Positions 39,572 to 48,835 are shown, counted from the stretch's first letter. The stretch: DNA of 64,000 nucleotides from Solilutibacter pythonis (GCF_003697345.1 NZ_RFLY01000008.1:94433-158432), one strand, 5' to 3'. Notes: generated from the letters alone by a model not told the origin. Made by a program: numbers and translations.

Positions 39572-41356
39572 ATGGCCCAGTTCAAACCTTCCGACGCCGC
39601 CACCGAATCCACGCATTCCGCCAAGGCCCCGGTCGGCACGTTGCGCGCGCTCTGGCCCTACGTGATGCGTCAACGCGTCCTGTTCATGGCCTGGCTGCTG
39701 GCATTGGGCTGCTCGTCCGCCGCCACGCTCACGCTGCCGGTGGCGTTCCGGCAGATGATCGATCACGGCTTCGCCAGCGGCGGCAACATCGACCGCACCT
39801 TCAGCCTGGTGTTCGCGGTGGTGCTGATACTGGCCCTGGCGACCGCCGCGCGCTTCTTCTTCGTCAGCCTACTGGGCGAACGGGTGGTGGCCGACCTGCG
39901 CCAGCGCCTGTACGCGCATCTCATCGGGCTGGACGCGGCCTTCCACGACGACAACCGCAGCGGCGAGCTGATCTCACGCCTGACCGCCGACGCGGAACTG
40001 CTGCGCAGCGTGGTCGGCTCGGCGATGTCGGTCGCGCTGCGCAGCACGGTCACGGTGCTCGGCTCGCTGACGATGCTCTTCTTCACCGCGCCGAAACTCG
40101 CCGCCTGGGCGGTACTGGGCATCCCGCTGGCGGTACTGCCCATCGTGCTGGGCGGCCGCCGGCTGCGGAAGATTTCGCGCGAAAGCCAGGACCGCATCGC
40201 CGATGCCAACACCCATGCCGCCGAGGCCATCGGCGCGGTGCGCACGGTGCAGGCCCATGCGCGCGAAGCATTCGAGCGCCAGCGCTTCGGCGAAGCCCTC
40301 GCCATCGCCGTGCAGACCGCGCAGAAGCGCATCGGCGCCCAGTCCATCGTCACCGCCCTCGCCATCGTGCTGATCTTCGGCGCGGTGACGCTGGTGCTAT
40401 GGAGCGGCGCGCACGATGTCATCGCCGGGCGAATGAGCGCCGGCGCCCTCGGCCAGTTCGTGTTCTACGCGTTGATCGGCGGCGGCTCGGTCGGCGCGCT
40501 GGCCGAAGTCTGGAACGAACTGCAACGCGCCGCCGGCGGAATGGGCCGTATCAACGACCTGATGAACGAGATTCCCCGCATCGCCGCCCCGGCCCAGCCG
40601 CAGGCATTGCCACAACCGCTGCGTGGCGACGTGCGCTTCGAAAACGTCACCTTCCACTACCCGGCGCGGCCGGACTCCGCCGCGCTGGTCGATTTCGATC
40701 TGCGCGTCGCGCCCGGCGAGACCGTCGCGCTGGTCGGGCCATCCGGCGCCGGCAAGAGCACGGTGTTCTCGCTGCTGCTGCGTTTCCACGACCCCGAGCA
40801 CGGGCGGGTGGAAATCGACGGCATCGACATCCGCCGGCTCGATCCGGCCACGCTGCGTGGCGAGATCGCGCTGGTGCCACAAGCGCCGACGATCTTCGCC
40901 ACCAGCGCCGCCGACAACATCCGCTACGGCCGGCTGGAAGCGCGCGAGGCCGAGATCGAAGCCGCCGCCGAGGCCGCCGAGGCACTGGATTTCCTCCGCG
41001 CACTGCCCGCCGGTCTCGACGAACCGCTAGGCGAACGCGGTGCACGCCTGTCCGGCGGCCAACAGCAACGCATCGCCATCGCCCGCGCCCTGTTGAAGGA
41101 CGCCCCCATCCTATTGCTGGACGAAGCCACCTCGGCACTGGACGCGCAGAGCGAGCGCGCGGTGCAGACCGCGCTGGAACACCTCATGGCCGGCCGGACC
41201 ACCCTGGTGATCGCGCACCGCCTCGCCACCATCCTCAAGGCCGACCGCATCGTGGTGATGGATCATGGTCGCATCGTCGCCGAAGGCACCCACCAAGCGT
41301 TGCTGGCGCAAGGCGGCTTGTACGCGGAACTGGCGAAACTGCAATTCCTCGATTGA
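39572..41356 (+). CDS. MsbA-type ABC exporter (fused permease and ATPase)
   Basis: A 594-residue half-transporter. Six transmembrane helices occupy residues 20-310 (for example VLFMAWLLALGCSSAATLTLPVAF and LVFAVVLILALATAARFFFVSLLGERV). The ATPase has Walker A GPSGAGKST near residue 392, the signature LSGGQQQRIAIARALLK, Walker B ILLLDEATSAL and the switch His in LVIAHRLATI. It resembles MsbA and other lipid or multidrug exporters; the cargo cannot be fixed. It begins 55 bases after the anti-sigma gene. Confidence 0.9.
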   Translation: MAQFKPSDAATESTHSAKAPVGTLRALWPYVMRQRVLFMAWLLALGCSSAATLTLPVAFRQMIDHGFASGGNIDRTFSLVFAVVLILALATAARFFFVSLLGERVVADLRQRLYAHLIGLDAAFHDDNRSGELISRLTADAELLRSVVGSAMSVALRSTVTVLGSLTMLFFTAPKLAAWAVLGIPLAVLPIVLGGRRLRKISRESQDRIADANTHAAEAIGAVRTVQAHAREAFERQRFGEALAIAVQTAQKRIGAQSIVTALAIVLIFGAVTLVLWSGAHDVIAGRMSAGALGQFVFYALIGGGSVGALAEVWNELQRAAGGMGRINDLMNEIPRIAAPAQPQALPQPLRGDVRFENVTFHYPARPDSAALVDFDLRVAPGETVALVGPSGAGKSTVFSLLLRFHDPEHGRVEIDGIDIRRLDPATLRGEIALVPQAPTIFATSAADNIRYGRLEAREAEIEAAAEAAEALDFLRALPAGLDEPLGERGARLSGGQQQRIAIARALLKDAPILLLDEATSALDAQSERAVQTALEHLMAGRTTLVIAHRLATILKADRIVVMDHGRIVAEGTHQALLAQGGLYAELAKLQFLD

Positions 41357-41523
41357 AGCGCGGCCGCCAATCCCGTAACGGCGTCACGACCGCCACCGGG
41401 CAATGAACGGCCCATGCGCGAAGCCGGACCGCCCCAATCGCTCGACCGAGACGCCAGTCCAGCGGCGCGGCGCCATCGAAACCGCCCTACCGCCAACGGG
41501 CCGGGCGCCCCCCGCAAGCCCAG

Positions 41524-41562
41524 GCAAAAAAGAAGGCGCGGACATCCAAGCCCGCGCCTTCC
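41524..41562 (-). terminator. Intrinsic terminator of the mucD unit
   Basis: On the minus strand a GAAGGCGCGG/CCGCGCCTTC stem is followed by TTTTT. It ends the minus-strand sigma-E unit and faces the convergent exporter gene. Confidence 0.85.
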
Positions 41563-41586
41563 ACCTCACGAACACCGCTATACGTT

Positions 41587-43110
41587 TCAGTCGCCGCCGG
41601 TGCGGATCGCCACGAAGCGCGGCGCACTGCGATTGGGAATGCCGGCCAGGCGCAGAGTCACCGTATCGCCGGCCTTGACCGAAGCCAGCGCACCACGCAA
41701 TGCCGCGGCACTGCCAACCGGCGTGCGGCCGACCGACAAAATCACGTCGCCGGGGAGCACTTGCGCCTCGCGGGCGGCACGCGACTCCACGCCGACGACC
41801 CCCACGCCCTCGTCCGCTTTCAGCCCCAACTGGCGACGGTCATCCGCATCCAGCTCGACGATACGCAGGCCAAGCAGGCCCGCCGCCGAGGGCGAGGGCG
41901 CGCCCGTGGCGGGCGCATCGTCGCGCCGGCCGAAGCCCGGGGCGCGGTCCGGCCCGGCCTCGCCCAGCACGACCTCGATGCCGCGCTCGCGACCATCGCG
42001 CCAGATGCCCAGTTTCACCTTGCTGCCCGGCGGCAACGCGCCGACCATCGGCGGCAGGTCGCTATACACCTCGATGGGCGTACCGTTGAAGCTGCGAACC
42101 ACATCGCCCGGCTGAATGCCCGCCTTGGCGGCCGCCCCCCCGGGCTGGACATCGGCGACCAACGCCCCCCGGGTGTCCGGCAACCCCATGCTGCGAGCCA
42201 GGCCGCTGGAAATCTCCGGGTTCATGTTGACTCCGAGCATCCCGCGCCGTACCTGGCCGGACTTCTTGAGCTGCTCGACCGCGTTCATCGCGGTATCGAT
42301 CGGGATGGCGAAACTGATGCCCTGAAAGCCGCCCGACACACTGAATATCTGCGAATTGATCCCGACCACCTCGCCACGGGTGTTGAGCAGCGGGCCGCCG
42401 GAATTGCCGCGGTTGATGGCCACGTCGGTCTGGATGAAGGGCACGTAGCGCTGGTTGCCGGTGGAGCGTCCGATGGCGCTGACGATACCGGCGGTCACCG
42501 AATGATCGAGACCGTAGGGCGAGCCGATCGCCACCACCCACTGCCCCGGTTTGACCCGCGCCGAATCGCCCAGGCTCAGCGCCGGCAGATTCTTGGCCTC
42601 CACCTTGAGCAAGGCCACATCGGACTGTTCGTCGCTGCCCACCAGCTTGGCCTTGAGCTCGCGGCGATCGCTGAGGCGGATGCTGATTTCGTCGGCGTTG
42701 TCGACCACGTGGTGATTGGTCAACACGTAACCATCGGCGGAAATCAAGAAGCCCGTGCCCAGCGACACGCCGCGCGGCTGCTGCGGCATCGATCCGCGCG
42801 GGCCCTGCATGCCCGGCGGCATCGGCATGCCGAAGCGGCGGAAGATTTCGGCCATCGGGTCACGCCCCATCGCGTTGCCACGCGGCGCGGTCCTGACCTC
42901 CACGCTCACCACCGCCGGCCCGACTTTATCCACCAGCCGGGTGAAGTCCGGCAGGCCGCTGACCAATTCCGGGCCCGGCGTGGCCGGTACCGTCGCGACT
43001 GGCGCGGGCGGGCCAGCCTGCTGCGCGCAGGCACTGGGTAGGACGACCACGCCGGCGGTGGCAATCACGGTGAGCGGGGCAAGCAAACATGGATGCAGGA
43101 TTTTTTTCAT
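41587..43110 (-). CDS. mucD: Periplasmic serine protease MucD/DegP (DO family)
   Basis: A 507-residue HtrA protease. After the signal peptide (MKKILHPCLLAPLTVIATAG, with a Cys at PSAC suggestive of a lipid-type or ordinary cleavage site) comes the trypsin-like domain. The catalytic triad is His near residue 135 (LTNHHVVD), Asp near 163 (SDVALLK) and Ser near 235 (RGNSGGPLLN). Two PDZ domains follow (GMLGVNMNPEI and GLLGLRIVELDADD). The ATG at 43110 starts the signal peptide; an upstream ATG adds 13 residues. It belongs to the rpoE-rseA unit, where it degrades misfolded proteins and lowers sigma-E signalling in Pseudomonas. Upstream (43195-43222) is an AT-rich stretch that may hold its own promoter. 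Confidence 0.93.
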   Translation of the reverse strand: MKKILHPCLLAPLTVIATAGVVVLPSACAQQAGPPAPVATVPATPGPELVSGLPDFTRLVDKVGPAVVSVEVRTAPRGNAMGRDPMAEIFRRFGMPMPPGMQGPRGSMPQQPRGVSLGTGFLISADGYVLTNHHVVDNADEISIRLSDRRELKAKLVGSDEQSDVALLKVEAKNLPALSLGDSARVKPGQWVVAIGSPYGLDHSVTAGIVSAIGRSTGNQRYVPFIQTDVAINRGNSGGPLLNTRGEVVGINSQIFSVSGGFQGISFAIPIDTAMNAVEQLKKSGQVRRGMLGVNMNPEISSGLARSMGLPDTRGALVADVQPGGAAAKAGIQPGDVVRSFNGTPIEVYSDLPPMVGALPPGSKVKLGIWRDGRERGIEVVLGEAGPDRAPGFGRRDDAPATGAPSPSAAGLLGLRIVELDADDRRQLGLKADEGVGVVGVESRAAREAQVLPGDVILSVGRTPVGSAAALRGALASVKAGDTVTLRLAGIPNRSAPRFVAIRTGGD

Positions 43111-43252
43111 GTCGATATCGGTGATGAGAAATGGAATCGGGTAATGCATGCCATTCAGCCGGCATGCAACGGTCGTCGCGGATCTGGCGGCGCTTCTTTC
43201 TAATATCTAATACCTGAGCATGAACACGGTATCGACGGGTGGCGTGGGCGAA

Positions 43253-43642
43253 TCATCGATGCGCATCGTAAGGCAGATCGTCCGGGTCCACGCCGACATA
43301 ATCCGGCGCCGGGAGTCGGGGCAGCCGGCATGCGCGAATGAAGCGACGCCCTTCCAAAACGGCCTTTACCACTCTGTGCATGCCATCCATGAGCCTTCCA
43401 TCCGGGCAGATGATGATTGGGTAAGCCAAATCGGCCGCCCTCACCAGACGCATATGATCCGCAATCGAGCGGCAGGTCGGCAAATCGTCTTCCGAGTCGT
43501 ACCAATAAGGCTCGTCCAGCTCACGCAATGCTTCGAGCGGCAGGTTTTCGGCTTCGACGCCTTTCGCGAGCGCGATCAGTTTATCGACGTCCCAGGCCAG
43601 AAGCCCTTTGTCGCCATCACGAAAATGATATTGCTTTCTCAT
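43253..43642 (-). CDS. ParB-N-like hypothetical protein
   Basis: A 129-residue protein of unknown function. The C-terminal half reads YPIIICPDGRLMDGMHRVVKAVLEGRRFI, a pattern like the ParB/sulfiredoxin-fold GxHR motif (here DGMHRV). The N-terminal half has YHFRDGDKGLLAWDVDKLIALA. Small proteins of this type are widespread but uncharacterised. A GGAGG site stands about ten bases before the ATG. It lies between the GNAT gene and mucD, inside what is usually the uninterrupted sigma-E unit; its sequence looks lower in GC than its neighbours. Could be an accessory regulator or antitoxin-like protein; no partner toxin is visible. Confidence 0.65.
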   Translation of the reverse strand: MRKQYHFRDGDKGLLAWDVDKLIALAKGVEAENLPLEALRELDEPYWYDSEDDLPTCRSIADHMRLVRAADLAYPIIICPDGRLMDGMHRVVKAVLEGRRFIRACRLPRLPAPDYVGVDPDDLPYDAHR

Positions 43643-43772
43643 TCGGCCCCGCCTCCGAGTCCAGCCGCATTACACGGCAGGCCGCCCCACGCGCCGGCGG
43701 GGCGGCAACGTACCCGAACCGCGGCGAAGCGAAACCAGCCCGAACGGTGAATCGACATGGATACAACGGACA

Positions 43773-44225
43773 TCAAATCTCTTTCTCCATGATGATGTCC
43801 GCCCGCTCATAGGATGGATGCGGCCCCAGGTGAGTGGTGACGAAACCGTGCTTTTCATAAAGGGAAATCGCCGGCGCCAGCTTGACGTTGGAAATGAGAT
43901 AAAGCGATGACGCACCCTTGGCGCGGGCCAGCGCGGTGGCGGCCTCGATCAACTCGCTTCCGAATCCACGTCCCCGGCAACCGGGATCGACCGCCATCTT
44001 GGCCAGTTCGTAGCGCCCATCGGGGTCTTTCAGCAGCGCGCAGACACCGACGACTCGCCCGTTGTCGGTAAGGCTCACCATATGGCCGCCGTTACGGATA
44101 ATCGTCAGCGGATCGGCGAGCAGGGCATGATCCGAATCCTCCATACGAAAATGCTCGCGAATCCATTGCTCGTTCAGCCGGGCAAAGTCGTTCGCATGCG
44201 CTTCTTTGTCGATATGAATATGCAT
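43773..44225 (-). CDS. GNAT-family N-acetyltransferase
   Basis: A 150-residue acetyltransferase. The acetyl-CoA-binding motif A is KMAVDPGCRGRGFGSELIEAATALARAKGASSLYLISN, and ISLYEKHGFV is motif B. The ATG at 44225 starts the conserved fold (MHIHIDKEAHANDFARLNEQW); an earlier in-frame start adds eleven residues. The substrate is unknown. It lies between rseA and the ParB-like gene on the same strand. Confidence 0.88.
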   Translation of the reverse strand: MHIHIDKEAHANDFARLNEQWIREHFRMEDSDHALLADPLTIIRNGGHMVSLTDNGRVVGVCALLKDPDGRYELAKMAVDPGCRGRGFGSELIEAATALARAKGASSLYLISNVKLAPAISLYEKHGFVTTHLGPHPSYERADIIMEKEI

Positions 44226-44333
44226 GGGTCGCGCTTGTCGGTCTCCAGGTTCGGCCATGCCACCGTGAGGCGGCCTTGACCGGAACGGATCAGCAGGTTT
44301 ACTCGGAAGCGGAAATCATCCAGGTGCATCCCG

Positions 44334-45209
44334 CTATTGTTCGTCGCCCACCCGTGGGCGGGGCTGGAACGGCGCATAGGCCGCCGCCGAATCCAAGCTG
44401 GCGTTGAAGGTGCCTGCGCCGGCGCCGGGCAGCACCGCGCGCGGCCAGGCGGGTTTGGCTTCGGGCTGACGGAACGGGTCCTGGCTGGTCTCGGCCTCAT
44501 TGATGGCGAAGCGATTCCCGCCAGCCACCTCGGGTGACGCCGGCAAGGTAATTTTCGGGGCGCTGGCCGGGCGCGTGGACTGGCCATGCGCGCTAGCACG
44601 GGCAAGTCGCGCCGGCGCTTCCCGGCGCGGATTGGCGACGATGGCGCGTGGACGCACCGGCGCATCTTCGGTCAACGCCTGCGCGGCGGTGACATCCGCC
44701 ACCGCGATCCGGGGCGTGGATTCGGCCACCCGCCCTGGTTGCACGGCAGCCGGCGCCCCCTGCGCGGCCACGGCGGGCGCGGGCGATGCCACCGGCTCCA
44801 CCAGTGTGGCGGGGCGAATCAGCAGCAGGCTGGCAAACGCCAGTGAGGCCGCCAACGCGCCGCCGCCAAACCAGCGCCAGCGCGCATGGCGGGGCGCCGG
44901 ACGGGCAGTAACCGTCGGCATCGCGGCCGCTCCCGCACGGCGGGCCGCCACGGCGGGCGGCGCATCGGCGGGCATCGCCGGCGAGGCTTCCGCCGCGATA
45001 CGCGCGGCCACGGCCTCGGCGAAACCGATCGGCGCCGGCGCTTCGGCTCGGCCGCGCAGGGCATCGCCGGCAATCTGCCAGCGCGCCAAGTCGCCGGCCA
45101 GTTCGCCATCGTGCTGCAAGCGGCGCAGCAGGAAACGGGCCTGCTCGGCCTCCAGCTCGCCATCGAGCAGCGCGGACAGTTGTTCGCGAGGGGTTTCGTT
45201 CGGATTCAT
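44334..45209 (-). CDS. rseA: Sigma-E anti-sigma factor RseA-like
   Basis: Membrane anti-sigma factor that holds RpoE. The N-terminal RseA domain (EQLSALLDGELEAEQARFLLRRL, LARWQIAGDALRG) ends near residue 70. A transmembrane helix covers residues 113-131 (WFGGGALAASLAFASLLLI), with a long periplasmic tail rich in Ala and Pro. The start codon overlaps the rpoE stop (ATGA), so the pair is co-translated. The 291-residue length is longer than E. coli RseA (216) but like xanthomonad forms. Confidence 0.88.
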   Translation of the reverse strand: MNPNETPREQLSALLDGELEAEQARFLLRRLQHDGELAGDLARWQIAGDALRGRAEAPAPIGFAEAVAARIAAEASPAMPADAPPAVAARRAGAAAMPTVTARPAPRHARWRWFGGGALAASLAFASLLLIRPATLVEPVASPAPAVAAQGAPAAVQPGRVAESTPRIAVADVTAAQALTEDAPVRPRAIVANPRREAPARLARASAHGQSTRPASAPKITLPASPEVAGGNRFAINEAETSQDPFRQPEAKPAWPRAVLPGAGAGTFNASLDSAAAYAPFQPRPRVGDEQ

Positions 45210-45868
45210 GGGCGTCCTCGTTCACGGGATGTGGCGCTGCTCTCCACCAACGGACGCAACGCGCGATCGATCGCCTCGCGGGCACGGAAAATGCGCGAAC
45301 GCACCGTACCAATCGGACAATCGAGCCGTTGCGCGATGTCGTCATAAGCCAGGCCGTCCATCTCACGCAGGGTGATGGCCTGCCTCAATTCCTTCGGCAA
45401 TGCGTCGACCGCCCGCATCACCGCTTGCTCGACCTCGTGACGCAGTAGCTCGCGCTCCGGGGTATCGGCATCGCGCATCCGCAAGCTGGCGTCGAACTGC
45501 TCGGCATCGGTGGCGTCGATGTCCTCGGTCGGCGGTCGCCGCTTCATCGCCGCCAGATGATTCTTGGCCGTGTTGATGGCGATCCGGTGCAGCCAGGTGT
45601 AGAACTGCGCATCGCCACGGAAACCACCGATCGCCCGGTAGGCGCGGATGAAAACGTCCTGCGCCACGTCCTCGGCCTCGGCCCAGTCGCCGACGTAGCG
45701 CCCGACCAGCGCCACGATGCGATGCTGGTAGCGGCGCACCAGCAGGTCGAAAGCGCCGCGTTCGCCCTGCTGCACACGACGCACCAGTTCGGCATCGAGC
45801 GCCTCGCCGTGGATATTGCCCTTATCGATGTGGGGATCGGCCGTCAAAGCCGCGACTCCTCGAAACAT
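45206..45868 (-). CDS. rpoE: Extracytoplasmic stress sigma factor RpoE
   Basis: A 220-residue ECF sigma factor. Region 2: LVRRVQQGERGAFDLLVRRYQHRIVALVGRYVGDWAEAEDVAQDVFIRAYRAI and FYTWLHRIAINTAKNHL. Region 4: LPKELRQAITLREMDGLAYDDIAQRLDCPIGTVRSRIFRAREAI. The ATG at 45868 has a GGGAG site just upstream. Located before rseA and, two genes later, mucD. A strong sigma-E promoter sits 28 bases upstream, so the gene is probably self-activated. Confidence 0.94.
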   Translation of the reverse strand: MFRGVAALTADPHIDKGNIHGEALDAELVRRVQQGERGAFDLLVRRYQHRIVALVGRYVGDWAEAEDVAQDVFIRAYRAIGGFRGDAQFYTWLHRIAINTAKNHLAAMKRRPPTEDIDATDAEQFDASLRMRDADTPERELLRHEVEQAVMRAVDALPKELRQAITLREMDGLAYDDIAQRLDCPIGTVRSRIFRAREAIDRALRPLVESSATSRERGRP

Positions 45869-45896
45869 GGGTCTCCCGCCCCGGTTGATTGTCGTG

Positions 45897-45924
45897 TCTG
45901 ACCGGGGCGGTATGGAAAAGTTCC
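45897..45924 (-). promoter_or_regulatory. Sigma-E-type promoter of rpoE
   Basis: On the minus strand GGAACTT (45918-45924) and GTCAGA (45897-45902) are 15 bases apart, matching the sigma-E consensus GGAACTT-N15/16-GTCNNA. The -10 ends 28 bases before the rpoE ATG. The fit implies autoregulation of rpoE-rseA. Confidence 0.8.
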
Positions 45925-46029
45925 GGCGGCATCCGCTCGCTGCCGCCATCCGCATCATCGCGGATAACGGCGCGATTTGACGGCCAACGAACGCACCGCC
46001 GATGATAAAGGGCTTCCATACCGTTTCGG

Positions 46030-48093
46030 ATGTACACCATGACGCCCCATTTCGACGGCCTCGCCCTGCGCAACTGGCGCCTGAAGCAACGCGACGACGG
46101 CGTGCTGGTGTTGCTATTCGACCGCGATGACCAATCGATCAATGCTTTTTCACAAGAAGTACTGGTGGAGCTGGAAACCGCGCTCGAACGCATCGCGCTG
46201 GAGCCGCCGAAAGCGCTGGTGATCGCCTCGGCCAAGGCGAGCGGCTTCATCGCCGGCGCCGACATCAAGGAATTCGCCGAGTTCGACCGCAAAGGCACCG
46301 TGGCCGACGCCATCCGCCGCGGCCAGATGACTTTCGAAAAACTGGCCAGATTGCGCTGCCCGACCGTCGCCGCCATCCACGGCTTCTGCATGGGCGGCGG
46401 TACCGAGATCGCGCTGGCCTGCGACTACCGCGTGGCCTCGACCGACGCTTCCACCCGCATCGGCCTACCCGAGATCAAGCTCGGCATCTTTCCCGGCTGG
46501 GGCGGCAGCGTGCGGCTGCCGCGCCTGATCGGCGCGCCGGCGGCCTTCGACCTGATGCTGACCGGCCGCAGCGTCTCGGCCAGCGCCGCCAAGGCCATGG
46601 GGCTGGTGGACAAGACCGCCTCGCCCGCCACGCTGGAAGACACCGCCGCACAACTGGCGCTCCGTGGCGCGGCGCGGCCATTCAAGCAGCGCGCCCTGGC
46701 CTGGGCCAGCAACCTCTGGCCGGTGCGCCGGGCGCTTGCGCCGATGCTGGTGAAACAAGTCGCGCGCAAGGCGCCGAAAGCGCACTATCCCGCACCTTAC
46801 GCGCTGATCGGCACCTGGCGGAACGCCGGGGGTGGCACGCTGAAACTGCTCGAAGCCGAGCGGCGCGGCGTGGTCAAACTGGCCTCGACACCGACCGCGC
46901 GCAACCTGATCCGGGTGTTCTTCCTCCAGGAACGGATGAAATCGCTCGGCTCGGGCGATGCCGGCATCCGCCGTGTGCACGTGGTCGGCGCCGGCGTGAT
47001 GGGCGGCGACATCGCCGCGTGGAGCGCCTACAAGGGCTTCGAGGTCACGCTGCAAGACCGCGAACAGAAGTTCATCGACGGCGCATTGAGCCGCGCCGGC
47101 GAGCTGTTCGCCAAACGCGTCAAGGACGAAACCAAGCGCACGGAAGTCGCCACGCGGCTCAAGGGCGACTTGAATGGCGACGGCATCGCCGAGGCCGACT
47201 TGGTCATCGAAGCCATCATCGAGAAGCCGGAAGCCAAGCGTGCGCTGTACGCGGCGGTGGAGCCGAAGATGAAGGCGGATGCGCTGCTCACGACGAACAC
47301 TTCGTCGATCCCGCTGACCGAGCTGCGCGGGCACATCGCCCGCCCCGCGCAATTCGCCGGACTGCACTATTTCAACCCGGTGGCGCTGATGCCGCTGGTC
47401 GAGATCATCCACCACGACACGATGGCCCCGGAGACGCAGCAACGCCTCGCCGCGTTCTGCAAGAAGCTGGACAAGCTGCCGGTGCCGGTGGCCGGCACGC
47501 CCGGCTTCCTGGTCAACCGCGTGCTGTTCCCGTACATGCTGGAAGCGATGAGCGCTTACGCCGAAGGCATCCCCGGCCCGGTGATCGACAAGGCCGCGGT
47601 GAAGTTCGGCATGCCGATGGGGCCGGTGGAACTGGTCGACACCGTGGGTCTGGATGTCGCCGCCGGCGTGGGCGCCGAGCTGGCGCCGTTTCTCGGCCTC
47701 GCCATCCCCGAGGCGCTCTCGGCCCCCCCCGAGCCGGGCAAGCGCGGCAAGAAGGACGGCCAAGGCATCTACCATTGGGAAGGCGGCAAGGCGCGGAAGC
47801 CGGAAGTCCCCGCCGGCTACAAAGCGCCGGACGACCTGGAAGACCGCCTGGTCCTGCCGATGATCAACGAGGCGGTGGCCTGTCTGCACGATGGCGTGGT
47901 CGCCGATGCCGAGCTGCTCGATGGCGGCGTGATCTTCGGCACCGGCTTCGCGCCTTTCCGTGGCGGCCCGATCCAGTACGTGCGCGAAACCGGCGTCGAT
48001 GCCCTGCTCGCCCGCCTGAAAGCCCTGGAAGCGAAACACGGCGCCCGCTTCGCCCCGCGCCCGGGCTGGGACAACCCCGCACTGCGCGGCTGA
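46030..48093 (+). CDS. Multifunctional fatty-acid oxidation enzyme (FadJ/FadB-like)
   Basis: A 687-residue protein. The N-terminal enoyl-CoA hydratase/isomerase domain has GFIAGADIKEFAEF and AIHGFCMGGGTEIALACDYRVAS with the oxyanion-hole Gly and catalytic Glu region. The C-terminal 3-hydroxyacyl-CoA dehydrogenase has RRVHVVGAGVMGGDIAAWSA (NAD fold), FAGLHYFNPVALMPLVEI and GTPGFLVNRVLFPYM, then a second 3HCDH C-domain. It performs two steps of beta-oxidation; the thiolase gene is not adjacent. It diverges from rpoE; the start could also be the ATG three codons later. A terminator follows. Confidence 0.93.
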   Translation: MYTMTPHFDGLALRNWRLKQRDDGVLVLLFDRDDQSINAFSQEVLVELETALERIALEPPKALVIASAKASGFIAGADIKEFAEFDRKGTVADAIRRGQMTFEKLARLRCPTVAAIHGFCMGGGTEIALACDYRVASTDASTRIGLPEIKLGIFPGWGGSVRLPRLIGAPAAFDLMLTGRSVSASAAKAMGLVDKTASPATLEDTAAQLALRGAARPFKQRALAWASNLWPVRRALAPMLVKQVARKAPKAHYPAPYALIGTWRNAGGGTLKLLEAERRGVVKLASTPTARNLIRVFFLQERMKSLGSGDAGIRRVHVVGAGVMGGDIAAWSAYKGFEVTLQDREQKFIDGALSRAGELFAKRVKDETKRTEVATRLKGDLNGDGIAEADLVIEAIIEKPEAKRALYAAVEPKMKADALLTTNTSSIPLTELRGHIARPAQFAGLHYFNPVALMPLVEIIHHDTMAPETQQRLAAFCKKLDKLPVPVAGTPGFLVNRVLFPYMLEAMSAYAEGIPGPVIDKAAVKFGMPMGPVELVDTVGLDVAAGVGAELAPFLGLAIPEALSAPPEPGKRGKKDGQGIYHWEGGKARKPEVPAGYKAPDDLEDRLVLPMINEAVACLHDGVVADAELLDGGVIFGTGFAPFRGGPIQYVRETGVDALLARLKALEAKHGARFAPRPGWDNPALRG

Positions 48094-48120
48094 AATCCAC
48101 CCGCGGACAGGCACACGGAA

Positions 48121-48146
48121 ACGCCGGGCCGACGCCCGGCGTTTTT
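48121..48146 (+). terminator. Intrinsic terminator after the beta-oxidation gene
   Basis: ACGCCGGGC (48121-48129), CGAC loop, GCCCGGCGT (48134-48142), then TTTTC. Confidence 0.85.
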
Positions 48147-48163
48147 CGATCCACACGGCCACT

Positions 48164-48835
48164 TCAATCCCGCGAACGCGGTACCGGCGTCTTGTCGCGA
48201 CTTGCGGAATCGGCGATCCGCCAGAGGTAGAAGCTGGCTTGGGTACGGAACGGCGCCCAGCGCTCGCCACGGGCCAGCATGGCCTTCGCCGTCGGCGGCG
48301 CGTCAAGGCCATCCAGCACCTGCATGCCCTTGCGGACGCCGAGATCGTCCACCGGCAGCACGTCGGCGCGGCCGAGACGGAACATCAACATCATCTCCAC
48401 CGTCCAGCGGCCGATGCCACGCACCCGTACCAGCGCATCGACGATCGCCCGCTCGTCCATCCACGCCAGCCGTCGCATCGAGGGAATCCCACCCTCCGCC
48501 TCACGCCGGGACAAATCGCGCAGGGCCAGGCATTTATTGCCGGACACGCCACAGGCGCGCAGCGTGGCGTCATCGACCCGGCCCAACGTATCGGCATGCA
48601 GACGGCACGACCCGATCGCCGTCTCGACCCGGCCGACAATCGCCGCCGCCGCCTTCCCGGAGAGCTGCTGATAGAGGATGGCGCGGGCCAGCGCGTCGGC
48701 TGGATCGAAGCGTCCACGCCACTGCGGCTGCGGCCCGATCACCCCGACGCGCGCGATCCAGCGCCCCAGTTCACGGTCGTGGCGGCTCAGCCACGCGTCG
48801 GCTTCGCGCGTGTCGAAGCCGCGCGGATACCTCAT
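48164..48835 (-). CDS. DNA-3-methyladenine glycosylase, AlkA-like (HhH-GPD)
   Basis: Base-excision repair glycosylase of 223 residues. The helix-hairpin-helix VRVRGIGRWTVEMMLMF is followed by the catalytic Asp in DVLPVDDLGVRKG. Helix FDPADALARAILYQQLSGKAAAAIVGRVE is the usual start of the fold. It lacks the N-terminal beta domain of E. coli AlkA, like MagI-type or yeast MAG enzymes. Likely removes alkylated adenines. It overlaps DUF423 upstream (ATGA), so the two are co-translated. Confidence 0.9.
   Translation of the reverse strand: MRYPRGFDTREADAWLSRHDRELGRWIARVGVIGPQPQWRGRFDPADALARAILYQQLSGKAAAAIVGRVETAIGSCRLHADTLGRVDDATLRACGVSGNKCLALRDLSRREAEGGIPSMRRLAWMDERAIVDALVRVRGIGRWTVEMMLMFRLGRADVLPVDDLGVRKGMQVLDGLDAPPTAKAMLARGERWAPFRTQASFYLWRIADSASRDKTPVPRSRD

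Noticed and set aside
43253..44225. Toxin-antitoxin pair made of the GNAT and ParB-like genes
   Set aside because: Some GNAT toxins pair with small DNA-binding antitoxins, but the partner here has no ribbon-helix-helix motif, and the genes are separated by 130 bases.
46465..48312. A 615-residue minus-strand frame opposite the beta-oxidation gene
   Set aside because: The plus-strand gene has complete domains; the opposite frame has none and is a GC shadow.
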